Part shown: positions 16,122 through 24,724 of the stretch, piece after piece | Numbering within the stretch: position 1 is the first letter of the stretch | Layout: the number at the start of each line of letters is the position of its first letter | NCBI GenBank assembly: GCA_002368575.1 | Contig: DFEA01000018.1 | Location: 26,101-90,100 of the forward strand | Reading direction: 5' to 3' | Origin: Lachnospiraceae bacterium UBA3814 | GTDB lineage: Bacteria; Bacillota; Clostridia; Lachnospirales; Lachnospiraceae | Length of the DNA stretch: 64,000 bases | The notes under the pieces: model-generated | The model's database searches: none | What the model saw: only the letters and a program-made list of their open reading frames with translations | Told to the model about the DNA's origin: nothing | Position numbers and translations under genes: made by a program

Positions 16122-16385
16122 ATGATCATAGGAAAAGTTGTAGGGAGCCTGTTTTCAACGAGAAAAAGTGAAAAGCTTATCGGCAATAAGTTTATGATCG
16201 TCGAGCCCATAGAGGGTATGAGGGCGGATAAGGAACGTATGGTTGCCATCGATATCATCGGGGCGGGCATCGGCGAAAAGGTTCTTATCGCAGAAGGCAG
16301 CGCCGCGAGGATAGGGTGCGATATGCCGGATGCCCCGGTTGACGCGGCGATAGTAGGAATTATCGATGAAGGACAGGATATCTGA
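16122..16385 (+). CDS. pduN: BMC-P vertex pentamer (PduN/EutN/CcmL-like)
   Basis: Caps the vertices of the polyhedral shell. From ATG 16122 the protein is 87 residues, the normal length: MIIGKVVGSLFSTRKSEKL, GNKFMIVEP, GAGIGEKVLIAEGSAAR and APVDAAIVGIID are all family landmarks. A longer frame from 16050 would add 24 residues with no counterpart in the family. The spacing from GAGGA to the start is long (about 16 bp), so translation may be weak, fitting the low copy number needed for vertices. Confidence 0.9.
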   Translation: MIIGKVVGSLFSTRKSEKLIGNKFMIVEPIEGMRADKERMVAIDIIGAGIGEKVLIAEGSAARIGCDMPDAPVDAAIVGIIDEGQDI

Positions 16386-16399
16386 TCCCGGAAGAGAAT

Positions 16400-17743
16400 A
16401 TGAAACAGATCGAAGAACTTAAAGCTATAGCTAAAGAAAATGGCGTTGTGGGGGCCGGCGGTGCCGGTTTCCCTTCCTACGCCAAAATGTCAGACAAAGC
16501 AGAGATAGTGATACTTAACTGCGTGGAATGCGAACCGCTGCTTAAGCCTCACCGGCAGTTTCTGTATTATAAGGCCTTTGAGATAGTACAGATGCTTAAT
16601 GAGCTGAGGGAAGCAATGGGCGCGCGAGAGGCCGTCATTGGTATAAAGGATGCCCACGTTCATACGATCGCTGCCTGCAGGGAGGTCATCAGGGACTATC
16701 CGAAGGTCAGGGTGTGTCCGGTGAGATCGACCTACCCTATGGGAGATGAGGTGATCCTTATCTATGAGACCACGGGAAGGGTCATAAAGCCCGGCGGGAT
16801 CCCCATAGATGAGAACGTGGTCGTTTACAATACGGAGACCATGTATAACCTTTACAGGGCGGTTCATGAGAACGAACCGGTCTGCGAAAAGCTTCTTTCG
16901 GTGGTGGGAGAGGTTGAGCATCCGATATCCGTATTTGCTCCGGTAGGCGCTACCGTCGGCGATGTCATAAAGGCAGCCGGGGGAGTGACCGTTAAGGAAC
17001 CCGCTTATATCATGGGAGGCCCCATGATGGGAAGGCTGGGCTCGGAGGATACCCTGATCACGAAAACTACCAATGCCGTTATCGTCTTGCAGAAGGAGCA
17101 TACGATGGTAAGGCGTATGGTTAAGAATATAGAGATAGAAAAGAGAAGGGCCGCGTCAGCCTGCTGCCAGTGCAGGACCTGTACGGATCTCTGCCCCCGT
17201 CATGCGCTGGGGCATCCGATCGAGCCTCACAGGATAATGAGGGCTGTGGCAAACAATGATGTGAGCGACCTTTCAGTGTTCATCAACTCGGCATACTGCT
17301 CAAGCTGCGGCCTGTGCGAGAACTATTCCTGTCCGCAGGGGCTTTCGCCGAGAAGCGTCATCGCACAGTTTAAGGCCGGCCTCAGGGCGGCAGGGATAAG
17401 AGCCGAGAAGATCGAGGAGCCCTGCAGGGTGGATAAGGACAGGGAGCTCAAAAAGGTCCCCGTTAAAAGGCTCAAGGCAAAGGTGGGACTGTATTCCTAT
17501 GATGTTCCCGCCCCCTTTACCGATTCGGTCATAGAGGTTGACAGCGTAAGGATACCCATGAATCAGCATATCGGTGCGCCTGCCGCGGTTTCGGTAAAGA
17601 CAGGGGACCGTGTCACAAGGGGACAGAAGATAGGAACGGCACCTGAGGGTCTGGGCGTCGCGATCCACGCCTCCATTGACGGAACGGTCGAAAGCGTAAA
17701 TGAAAGAGAAGTCGTAATCAGAAGAGTAAAAGGAAACGAATAG
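16400..17743 (+). CDS. pduS: Cobalamin reductase-like iron-sulfur flavoprotein (PduS/RnfC-like)
   Basis: Electron-transfer protein thought to reduce cob(III)/cob(II)alamin for re-adenosylation by PduO. 447 residues. Domains in order: an RnfC N-terminal glycine-rich FMN/NADH region (GVVGAGGAGFPSYAKM), an SLBB segment near residues 170-210, two [4Fe-4S] clusters (CCQCRTCTDLCPR and CSSCGLCENYSCPQG), and a barrel-sandwich domain at the C-terminus (IHASIDGTVESV). It starts 15 bp after pduN. A direct partner in Salmonella is PduT, encoded next. Confidence 0.9.
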   Translation: MKQIEELKAIAKENGVVGAGGAGFPSYAKMSDKAEIVILNCVECEPLLKPHRQFLYYKAFEIVQMLNELREAMGAREAVIGIKDAHVHTIAACREVIRDYPKVRVCPVRSTYPMGDEVILIYETTGRVIKPGGIPIDENVVVYNTETMYNLYRAVHENEPVCEKLLSVVGEVEHPISVFAPVGATVGDVIKAAGGVTVKEPAYIMGGPMMGRLGSEDTLITKTTNAVIVLQKEHTMVRRMVKNIEIEKRRAASACCQCRTCTDLCPRHALGHPIEPHRIMRAVANNDVSDLSVFINSAYCSSCGLCENYSCPQGLSPRSVIAQFKAGLRAAGIRAEKIEEPCRVDKDRELKKVPVKRLKAKVGLYSYDVPAPFTDSVIEVDSVRIPMNQHIGAPAAVSVKTGDRVTRGQKIGTAPEGLGVAIHASIDGTVESVNEREVVIRRVKGNE

Positions 17744-17753
17744 GTTCGTTTCC
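17732..17753 (+). other. Hairpin spanning the pduS stop codon
   Basis: Perfect 9-bp stem GGAAACGAA/TTCGTTTCC with loop TAGG, where the loop contains the stop codon. The arms repeat the outer part of the leader hairpin at 9668. No T-run follows. Confidence 0.6.
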
Positions 17754-17780
17754 CGTATATATCGAAAGGCAGATTATTTT

Positions 17781-18329
17781 ATGGCACGTGCGATTGGAAT
17801 GGTAGAGATCACAACTGTATCGAGCGGGTTTCTGGCCGCCGACGAGATGGCAAAGACCGCGGATGTTGAGGTGCTTCAGGCGGAGGTCACCTGTCCCGGG
17901 AAATTTGTCATACTGATAGCGGGAGAGCTTGCGGCGGTAAAGAGCTCGGTAGAAAGGGCTTCGGAGCTATGCCGTGAGAAGCTTATCGATACCTTTGTCC
18001 TGGGAAATCCTCATGAATCCATTTTCCCCGCGATCTACGGGACCTCAGAGCCTGAGGAGATAGACGCCCTCGGTGTGCTTGAGACCTATGACGTTGCGGC
18101 GATGATAGAGGCCGCGGATATAGCGGCAAAGACCGCGATCGTACAGCTCATTGAACTGAGGCTTGCAAAGGGGATGTGCGGGAAGAGCTATATGACCCTT
18201 ACAGGGACCGTATCGGCGGTAGAGGCAGCTATAGAGAAGGCGAAGGCGGATGCCGGCGAGAAAGGCATGTTCCTTGACAGTGTGGTGATCGCCAATCCCT
18301 CGGACCGCATCAGAAAATATATCTTTTGA
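17781..18329 (+). CDS. pduT: BMC-T trimeric shell protein PduT with Fe-S site
   Basis: 182 residues with two BMC domains (ARAIGMVEITTVSSGFLAAD and DALGVLETYDVAAMIEAAD), which makes a pseudohexameric trimer. Cys38, in EVTCPGKFV, matches the position where PduT of enteric bacteria binds a [4Fe-4S] cluster in the central pore; this is thought to pass electrons across the shell to PduS. It is the only tandem-domain shell protein in the locus; no PduB is present. The gene is close to the downstream regulator, whose start lies 14 bp after its stop. Confidence 0.92.
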   Translation: MARAIGMVEITTVSSGFLAADEMAKTADVEVLQAEVTCPGKFVILIAGELAAVKSSVERASELCREKLIDTFVLGNPHESIFPAIYGTSEPEEIDALGVLETYDVAAMIEAADIAAKTAIVQLIELRLAKGMCGKSYMTLTGTVSAVEAAIEKAKADAGEKGMFLDSVVIANPSDRIRKYIF

Positions 18330-18343
18330 GAGGCAAAACTGTT

Positions 18344-19108
18344 ATGCTTGCGGCGGAAAGAAGGAGCCGGATTTTAGAAAAGCTTTATGAGGAACGCTCG
18401 GTGGTGGTAAGCGAGCTGAGCAGGGAGTTTGAGGTTTCCGAGGAAACGATACGGAGGGATCTTGAAAAGCTTTCCGACGACGGTCAGGTTGTAAAAAGCT
18501 ATGGCGGTGCCGTATTAAATGATAAGATGAGCATCGATCTTCCGTTCAATGTCAGGCAGAAGGAAAATCCGGGGGGAAAACAGAAAATAGCGGAGCTTGT
18601 CTGCAAAGAGATCGGCGACGGGGATCATATATTACTGGATGCCTCCACAACATCCGTTTTTATCGCCAGGAATCTTAAGCAGAAAAAGCGGATGACCATT
18701 ATCACAAATTCAATAGAAAACCTTCTGGAGCTGTCGGAGGCTTCGGATATCAATGTTATTTCAACCGGCGGGGTATTTAATCCCGCGACCATGTCCCTTC
18801 TCGGAAGAAGGACCGCGGAGGTGATAAGGCTGTATAACGTGGATAAGGTTTTCATGTCCTGCAAGGCTATTGACAAGGAAAAGGGCATCATGGACGGAAA
18901 CGATGATATATCCAGCATAAAGCAGGAGATGATCGCTTCGGCCTCGAGGGTATATCTGGCGGTGGATTCAAGCAAGTTTTCAAAGCTTGCCCTGTCAAGG
19001 ATATGTCCCCTTTCATCCGTGGATGTGCTCATTACAGATAAGAAGCCCTCTGAGGAATGGATGAGGGCTTTTAAGGAAAACAATATCGAATGCATCTATG
19101 CAGAGTAA
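18344..19108 (+). CDS. DeoR-family transcriptional regulator
   Basis: 254 residues from ATG 18344. The N-terminal helix-turn-helix is typical of DeoR proteins (RRSRILEKLYEERSVVVSEL, then EVSEETIRRDLEKLSDDGQ). The rest is the DeoRC sugar-phosphate sensor, with DHILLDASTTSVFIARNL and the motif ITDKKPSEEW. Such repressors typically respond to phosphorylated sugars, here plausibly fuculose- or rhamnulose-1-phosphate. It sits inside the operon between shell and dehydratase genes, so it probably autoregulates through the nested palindrome at 9551-9616; that site assignment is a guess. Confidence 0.88.
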   Translation: MLAAERRSRILEKLYEERSVVVSELSREFEVSEETIRRDLEKLSDDGQVVKSYGGAVLNDKMSIDLPFNVRQKENPGGKQKIAELVCKEIGDGDHILLDASTTSVFIARNLKQKKRMTIITNSIENLLELSEASDINVISTGGVFNPATMSLLGRRTAEVIRLYNVDKVFMSCKAIDKEKGIMDGNDDISSIKQEMIASASRVYLAVDSSKFSKLALSRICPLSSVDVLITDKKPSEEWMRAFKENNIECIYAE

Positions 19109-19129
19109 TGAAATGTTGAGGGACGACTC

Positions 19130-20794
19130 ATGAAAAGATCAAAAAGATTTGAGGCCCTGGATAAGAGGCCTGTGAATCTGGACGGATATATAAATGAATG
19201 GCCGGAAATGGGTTTTACGGCAATGAAGAGCCCGTATGATCCAAAGCCCTCTATCCGTATCGAAAACGGAAGGGTAACGGAGCTTGACGAAAAGCCCCGG
19301 GAGGAATTTGACTTTATCGATCAGTTCATAGCGGATTTCGCGATCGATACATCGAGAGCGGAAAGCTCTATGGCAGTGTCCTCGCTGGATATAGCTAGAA
19401 TGATAGTGGATATCCATGTTTCAAGGAAGGAGGTCCTTGAGGTGGTGCGCGGGATAACTCCCGCAAAGATGGCAGAGGTCATAAACTGTCTTAATGTGGT
19501 GGAGCTTATGATGGGAATGCAGAAGCTCCGCGCGAGGAAAAAGCCGGGGAATCAGGCTCATATCACGAATCTTAAGGATGATCCGGTTCAGATAGCGGCT
19601 GATGCCGCGGAGGGTGCCTTAAGAGGCTTTGCCGAGGAAGAAACCACCATGGGGGTAGCAAGATATGCGCCCCTTTCCGCGATGGCACTGCTGATAGGGT
19701 CTCAGATCGGAAGACCGGGAGTGCTTACCCAGTGCTCGGCGGAGGAGGCTACCGAGCTTGACCTTGGCATCAGGGGCCTTACCACCTATGCGGAGACTCT
19801 TTCCGTATACGGAACGGAAAAGGTATTCATAGACGGAGACGATACTCCCTATTCCAAGGCCTTCCTGAATTCGGCCTATGCCTCCCGCGGGCTTAAGGTC
19901 CGCTTTACCTCAGGCTCCGGCTCAGAGGTCCTGATGGGGCACAGCGAGAAAAAATCCATGCTGTATCTTGAGTGCAGATGCCTTTATGTAACAAAGGGAG
20001 CGGGAAGCCAGGGGATACAGAACGGGTCGGTGAGCTGCATCGGAGTTCCGGGGGCGGTTCCTTCGGGGATCAGAGAGGTGCTGGGAGAAAATCTGGTGGC
20101 GGCGCTTTTGGGACTTGAATGCGCTTCCTCCAATGACCAGAGCTTTTCCAATTCGGATATGAGAAGGACTGCAAGGACGATGCTGCAGTTTCTTCCCGGT
20201 ACGGATTTTATCTTTTCGGGGTACGCGGCAGAGCCCAACTATGACAACATGTTTGCGGGATCGAATTTTGATGCCGAGGATTTTGATGATTACAATGTAT
20301 TACAGCGTGATATGCAGGTGGACGGGGGTCTTCGTCCCGTAACGGAGGAGGATGTCATCCGTGTAAGGAACAGGGCCGCGAAGGCAGTTCAGGCTGTGTT
20401 CAGGCAGTTAGGGCTTTCACCTGTGTCAGACGAGCAGGTAGAGGCTGTGACCTATGCCCACGGAAGTAAGGATACCCTTCCGAGAGATGTCACCGCGGAT
20501 CTTATGGCGGCAGAGGATGTGCTTAAGAGAGGGATCACCGGGATAGATGTGGTAAGGGCGCTTGCCGAAACAGGCTTTGAGGATGTGGCTGAGAGCGTTT
20601 TAAACATGCTCAAGCAGAGGGTTGCCGGGGATTACATGCAGACCGCGGCGATCCTTGACAGGGATTTCCGTGTTCTTTCCGGAGTCAATACTCCCAATGA
20701 TTATATGGGACCGGGAACCGGCTACAGGGTAGACGGAGAGCGATGGGAGGAGATCAAGAGGATCCCCCATATAATAGATCCGAAGGACATATAG
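19130..20794 (+). CDS. pduC: B12-dependent propanediol dehydratase, large subunit
   Basis: Catalytic alpha subunit that converts 1,2-propanediol to propionaldehyde by an adenosylcobalamin radical mechanism. The 554-residue length equals that of well-studied PduC. The start KRSKRFEALDKRPVNLDGY and the end DYMGPGTGYRVDGERWEEI are family signatures. The same family includes glycerol dehydratase; the microcompartment context favours propanediol. GAGGG lies 10 bp before the ATG. Followed by pduD and pduE with the standard order. Notably, many Lachnospiraceae fucose microcompartments use a glycyl-radical dehydratase instead. Confidence 0.95.
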   Translation: MKRSKRFEALDKRPVNLDGYINEWPEMGFTAMKSPYDPKPSIRIENGRVTELDEKPREEFDFIDQFIADFAIDTSRAESSMAVSSLDIARMIVDIHVSRKEVLEVVRGITPAKMAEVINCLNVVELMMGMQKLRARKKPGNQAHITNLKDDPVQIAADAAEGALRGFAEEETTMGVARYAPLSAMALLIGSQIGRPGVLTQCSAEEATELDLGIRGLTTYAETLSVYGTEKVFIDGDDTPYSKAFLNSAYASRGLKVRFTSGSGSEVLMGHSEKKSMLYLECRCLYVTKGAGSQGIQNGSVSCIGVPGAVPSGIREVLGENLVAALLGLECASSNDQSFSNSDMRRTARTMLQFLPGTDFIFSGYAAEPNYDNMFAGSNFDAEDFDDYNVLQRDMQVDGGLRPVTEEDVIRVRNRAAKAVQAVFRQLGLSPVSDEQVEAVTYAHGSKDTLPRDVTADLMAAEDVLKRGITGIDVVRALAETGFEDVAESVLNMLKQRVAGDYMQTAAILDRDFRVLSGVNTPNDYMGPGTGYRVDGERWEEIKRIPHIIDPKDI

Positions 20795-20860
20795 ACGGAT
20801 CGGAGCAAACTGAAGTCTGCGCCTGAGCGCACGAGCTGCAGGGCAGATCGGGAGGGTATG

Positions 20861-21556
20861 ATGCAGTATAGTGAAGAATACATAAACCGGATCGCGGAGC
20901 TTATAATCTCTGAGATCAGAAAAAGGAGCGATAAGGACGGCGGGTCCTTCACGGCGGAAGAAACCGGGTTTAAGGGCACTGCGGACGGACTGGCAGGCAG
21001 AGACCGTATAAATCCCGAGAAAACCTCCTATGCCGATTTCCCCAGGGCAAAGCAGGGAAATGATCCGAAGGAGGTCGTCATCGGTGTGGGTGCCGCCTTT
21101 CAGAGAGAGATAAAAAAGACGATCTGCGGAATACCTCTTGACGAGGTGCTTAAAAATGTTAAGGCGGGGATCGAGGAAGAGGGAATGATCCCAAGGGTGG
21201 TCAAGATCCTTGACACCTCTGACGTATGCTTTATGGCTCTGGAGGCTGCGAAGCTTTCAGGCTCGGGCATAGGCATAGGGATACAGTCAAAGGGTACCAC
21301 CGTTATCCATCAGAGGGATCTGTATCCGCTTTCCAATCTTGAGCTTTTTCCGCAGGCCCCTCTTATGACCCTTGAGACCTACAGAAGGATAGGGCAGAAT
21401 GCGGCAAAATATGTTAAGGGAGAGCAGGTGACTCCGATCCCCTGTGAAAACGATCCCATGTCAAGGCCAAAGTACCAGGTAAAGGCGGCTCTTATGCACA
21501 TAGCGGAGACAGAGCAGTTAGATCCTGCGGTCGGAAAGATAGAGTGGGAGGGTTGA
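20861..21556 (+). CDS. pduD: Propanediol dehydratase, medium subunit
   Basis: Beta subunit of the alpha2-beta2-gamma2 enzyme. Residues 3-22 ([20 protein letters not shown]) form the encapsulation helix that carries the whole dehydratase into the shell in Salmonella. A charged linker to about residue 60 leads to the core ([36 protein letters not shown]). Two adjacent ATG codons are possible (20858 or 20861); GGAGGG spacing favours the second. It ends 1 bp before pduE. Confidence 0.92.
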   Translation: MQYSEEYINRIAELIISEIRKRSDKDGGSFTAEETGFKGTADGLAGRDRINPEKTSYADFPRAKQGNDPKEVVIGVGAAFQREIKKTICGIPLDEVLKNVKAGIEEEGMIPRVVKILDTSDVCFMALEAAKLSGSGIGIGIQSKGTTVIHQRDLYPLSNLELFPQAPLMTLETYRRIGQNAAKYVKGEQVTPIPCENDPMSRPKYQVKAALMHIAETEQLDPAVGKIEWEG

Positions 21557-21557
21557 G

Positions 21558-21950
21558 ATGCGCTATCCTTTAGGTGAATACGAAAAAGACAATATAACCT
21601 CCAAGACAGGAAAAAAGCTCAGTGACATCACTCTTGACGAGGTCAGGAAAAACCATGTGGAGGCTGAGGACATAAAGATATCTCCCGAGGTGTTAAAGGC
21701 CCAGGGACAGGTCGCGAGGGAGGCCGGGAACGCTCCGATGGAGAAAAACTTTGAGAGAGCGGCGGAGCTTGTTAATGTTCCCGATGATGTGATCCTTAAG
21801 ATGTATGATAAGCTGAGGCCTAACCGCTCCACAAAGCTGGAGCTTGTTACCATGGCTAAGGAGCTTCTGGAAAAATACGACGCAAAAAACTGCGCGAGGC
21901 TTGTTATGGAGGCGGCAGAGGTATACGATAAGAGAGGGATACTTAAGTGA
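21558..21950 (+). CDS. pduE: Propanediol dehydratase, small subunit
   Basis: Gamma subunit, 130 residues, shorter than the about 170 residues of enteric PduE because the N-terminal extension is missing. RYPLGEYEKDNITSKTGKKL and LRPNRSTKLELVTMAKELLE are the conserved landmarks. The pduG start overlaps its stop (GTGA), so dehydratase and reactivase are translationally coupled. Confidence 0.92.
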   Translation: MRYPLGEYEKDNITSKTGKKLSDITLDEVRKNHVEAEDIKISPEVLKAQGQVAREAGNAPMEKNFERAAELVNVPDDVILKMYDKLRPNRSTKLELVTMAKELLEKYDAKNCARLVMEAAEVYDKRGILK

Positions 21951-23854
21951 GTATCGGTAAGACCGGGCAGATAAACATGATCGCGGGTGTCGATATCGGA
22001 AATTCCACTACCGAGGTCTGTATCGGAGAGGTTCTGCCGGATAAGCATATCCGTTTCCTGAGCAGTGCTTCGGTAAGGACTACGGGCACCAAGGGGACTG
22101 TGGACAATGTTTTTGGCATAAGGAATGCCCTGAAAAAGGCGGTCAAGCCCCTTGGAAAGGAAATAAATGATATCGATCTGGTAAGGCTTAACGAGGCCGC
22201 TCCGGTCATCGGAGACACGGCGATGGAGACCCTTACCGAGACCATAATCACCGATTCCACCATGATAGGACATAACCCTTCTACTCCCGCAGGGGCCGGA
22301 CAGGCCGTGGGGGAGCTCCTTTTATTTGAAAGGCTTGACAGAGGGAAGGAGGGTGTGCCCTATATTGTTGCGGTCCCGGAAAGCTGCGGCTATGATGTTA
22401 TCGCTGACAGGATAAACCGTGCATCGGAAAGGCTTACGATCGTAGGGCTGATACTGCAGGCGGATGAGGCCGTGCTTGTAGAGAACAGGCTGAAAAACAA
22501 GCTTCCGATAATCGATGAGGTAAGACGCATCGAGAAGCTCCCTGACGGAGTGCCGGCCGCAATAGAGGTGGCACTTCCGGGACAGAGCATCACGATGCTC
22601 TCAAACCCCTATGGGATAGCTACCCTCTTAAAGCTGAACGCGGAGGAGACAAGGACTATCACTCCCATAGCAAAAAGCCTGATAGGGAAGAGGAGCGCGG
22701 TAGTCATTAAGACTCCGGGAGGAAACGTAAAGGAAAACGTTCTGCCTGCGGGTGAGATATATTTTTACCCTGAGGAGGATAAAAGCCCGGAGAGTGAGTA
22801 TAAGGATTATTTCAGCACCCCCGGGGGGTCTCCGGTTAAGACGGCTGCAGTTTCCGTTAACCTTGATGAGGGCGCCGAAAACATCATGAAGGCCCTTAAG
22901 AAAGCCGGAAACATAAGAGATACCGGGGGACAGGCCGGCACCAACGTGGGAAACATGCTCCTTAAAATAAAGCGGGAGATGTGGGATACCTACGGTTACG
23001 AAAAAACTGACGTCCGCATAACCGACATACTTGCCGTTGACACCCTGGCGCCGGTGCTCATCTCCGGTGCGCTTGCGGGGGAGACCTGTCTTGAAAAGGC
23101 TGTGGGGATAGCTGCCATGGTAAGGACCCAGAGGCTTCCGATGCAGGACATAGCCGACAGGCTTGAAAAAGAGGACGGCCTTTTGGTAAGGGTTGCGGGC
23201 GTGGAGGCTGTGATGGCCTCTATAGGCGCGATGACCACACCGGGAACGAAGCTTCCCCTGGCAATGTTAGATATGGGAGGCGGCTCTACGGATGCGGCCC
23301 TGGTCGATGAGAACGGTCACATAACCCTCACCCATCAGGCGGGGGCGGGAGAGCTTGTTTCAATGCTGATACAGACCGAGCTCGGCCTTAAGGAAAGACA
23401 GAGCGCGGAGCAGATAAAGAGGTATCCTCTGGCGAAGGTGGAGAGCCTTTTCCATATGAGGATGGAGAGCGGTCAGATAATGTTCCTTGAGGAATCCATC
23501 GATCCGCATTTTCTCGGAAGCGTCATCCTTCTTACCGAAGGAGGCTTCGTAAGGATCGAAGAGGAGCTTCCGATGGAGAAGATAGTACAGGTAAGGAAGG
23601 AAGCAAAGCGCAAGGTCTTTCTGACCAACGCCCTAAGAGCGCTTGAAAAGGTGGCCCCGGGAGGAGAGCTTAGGAACATTTCCAATGTCGTTCTTGTGGG
23701 AGGCTCCGCAAAGGATTTCGAGATCCCGGAAATGCTTACGGAGGAATTTGCCGCTTACCGGATAGTATGCGGAAGAGGGAACATAAGAGGCACAGAGGGA
23801 CCGAGAAATGCGGTCGCGACAGGCCTTGTAATGTCTTATGTCGGAGAGCTCTGA
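21947..23854 (+). CDS. pduG: Diol dehydratase reactivase, large subunit
   Basis: ATP-dependent chaperone that releases damaged cobalamin from inactivated PduCDE. 635 residues from a GTG start; an internal ATG at 21977 (MIAGVDIGNSTTEVCIGE) would align better with the 610-residue enteric protein, so the true start is not certain. Actin-like ATPase motifs are visible: VDIGNSTTEVCIGE at the N-terminus and LAMLDMGGGSTDAALVDE in the middle, with VVLVGGSAKDFEIPEM near the end. The next gene overlaps by 1 bp. Confidence 0.93.
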   Translation: MSIGKTGQINMIAGVDIGNSTTEVCIGEVLPDKHIRFLSSASVRTTGTKGTVDNVFGIRNALKKAVKPLGKEINDIDLVRLNEAAPVIGDTAMETLTETIITDSTMIGHNPSTPAGAGQAVGELLLFERLDRGKEGVPYIVAVPESCGYDVIADRINRASERLTIVGLILQADEAVLVENRLKNKLPIIDEVRRIEKLPDGVPAAIEVALPGQSITMLSNPYGIATLLKLNAEETRTITPIAKSLIGKRSAVVIKTPGGNVKENVLPAGEIYFYPEEDKSPESEYKDYFSTPGGSPVKTAAVSVNLDEGAENIMKALKKAGNIRDTGGQAGTNVGNMLLKIKREMWDTYGYEKTDVRITDILAVDTLAPVLISGALAGETCLEKAVGIAAMVRTQRLPMQDIADRLEKEDGLLVRVAGVEAVMASIGAMTTPGTKLPLAMLDMGGGSTDAALVDENGHITLTHQAGAGELVSMLIQTELGLKERQSAEQIKRYPLAKVESLFHMRMESGQIMFLEESIDPHFLGSVILLTEGGFVRIEEELPMEKIVQVRKEAKRKVFLTNALRALEKVAPGGELRNISNVVLVGGSAKDFEIPEMLTEEFAAYRIVCGRGNIRGTEGPRNAVATGLVMSYVGEL

Positions 23855-24207
23855 TGGTAATAAGAAGACCGTCTGTTTTTATATATACATACCGTCCCGA
23901 TGCGGAGAGCCTTAGGGAGATCTGTGCGGGGATCGAGGAGGAGGGAGTCTTCTTCGAGGTGTTTGAACGTGAGGAAAAAAAATGCGCGGAGCTTGCCTGG
24001 GAGGCAGCCAGGGACTCGATGCTCGGCTCGGGGATAGGGATAAACGGGGGCTTTGCCGCGCTTTCCATAAGAGGGCTTAAGGAGGGAGAATGCGCTGATA
24101 TCCTTAATGAGCCCGATAAGCGTGCTTTAAGAAGGCTTGGGGGAAACAGTGCCAGGATAGTAAAGAAGCAGGCGTTTAAGGTACCGTCAGGGCCGGAGGA
24201 AGGTTAA
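23854..24207 (+). CDS. pduH: Diol dehydratase reactivase, small subunit
   Basis: 117 residues from the ATG that overlaps the pduG stop (TGATG). The fold resembles PduD, with which it swaps during reactivation: IREICAGIEEEGVF-type helix, then LAWEAARDSMLGSGIGINGG, which parallels the [11 protein letters not shown] segment of PduD. It is followed after 1 bp by the adenosyltransferase gene, so the repair and cofactor genes form one unit. Confidence 0.88.
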   Translation: MVIRRPSVFIYTYRPDAESLREICAGIEEEGVFFEVFEREEKKCAELAWEAARDSMLGSGIGINGGFAALSIRGLKEGECADILNEPDKRALRRLGGNSARIVKKQAFKVPSGPEEG

Positions 24208-24208
24208 T

Positions 24209-24709
24209 ATGAAGATATATACAGGAACGGGAGATACCGGAAGGACTTCTTTGCTTACCGGGGGAAGGGTATCCAAAACGGACGACAGGATAGAACTGTT
24301 AGGTACTATCGATGAACTGAACAGCGCCATAGGACTTGCAAAGGCGGCATCGCCGGAAGAGCTTAAGGAGGCCCTGTCAGGTAAGCAGAGGCTGCTTATG
24401 AAGATAATGTCGGGGATAGCCGATCATACGGCGTCCTCGTATAAGGTGACCAAGGAGGAGGTCTCCGGGATAGAGGCGGAGATAGACAGCCTGGAGAACA
24501 GCTTCCCAAGGGTTAAGGACTTTGTCCTTTACGGAGGAGCGGAGCTGTCCGCAAGGCTTGATATGGCAAGGGCGATCGCAAGAAGAGCGGAAAGACGCTT
24601 TTACAAGGCGGCACAGTACTATGAAGCCGACAGTCAGGCACTTAAATACATAAACAGGCTGTCCGATTATCTTTATGTGGCGGCGCGCTTTGCGGACGCC
24701 GTTCTGTAA
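24209..24709 (+). CDS. pduO: PduO-type cob(I)alamin adenosyltransferase
   Basis: Transfers the adenosyl group of ATP to cob(I)alamin, remaking the dehydratase cofactor. 166 residues, only the adenosyltransferase half of enteric PduO. The ATP-binding N-terminus KIYTGTGDTGRTSLLTGGR with KTDDRIELLGTIDELNSAIG and the C-terminal LDMARAIARRAERR / INRLSDYLYVAARFAD are diagnostic. The HbpS-like half of PduO is encoded separately at the front of the operon. It is the last recognisable microcompartment gene; hisS follows after 15 bp with its own good ribosome-binding site. Confidence 0.92.
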   Translation: MKIYTGTGDTGRTSLLTGGRVSKTDDRIELLGTIDELNSAIGLAKAASPEELKEALSGKQRLLMKIMSGIADHTASSYKVTKEEVSGIEAEIDSLENSFPRVKDFVLYGGAELSARLDMARAIARRAERRFYKAAQYYEADSQALKYINRLSDYLYVAARFADAVL

Positions 24710-24724
24710 GGAGGTAAAGGAAAA

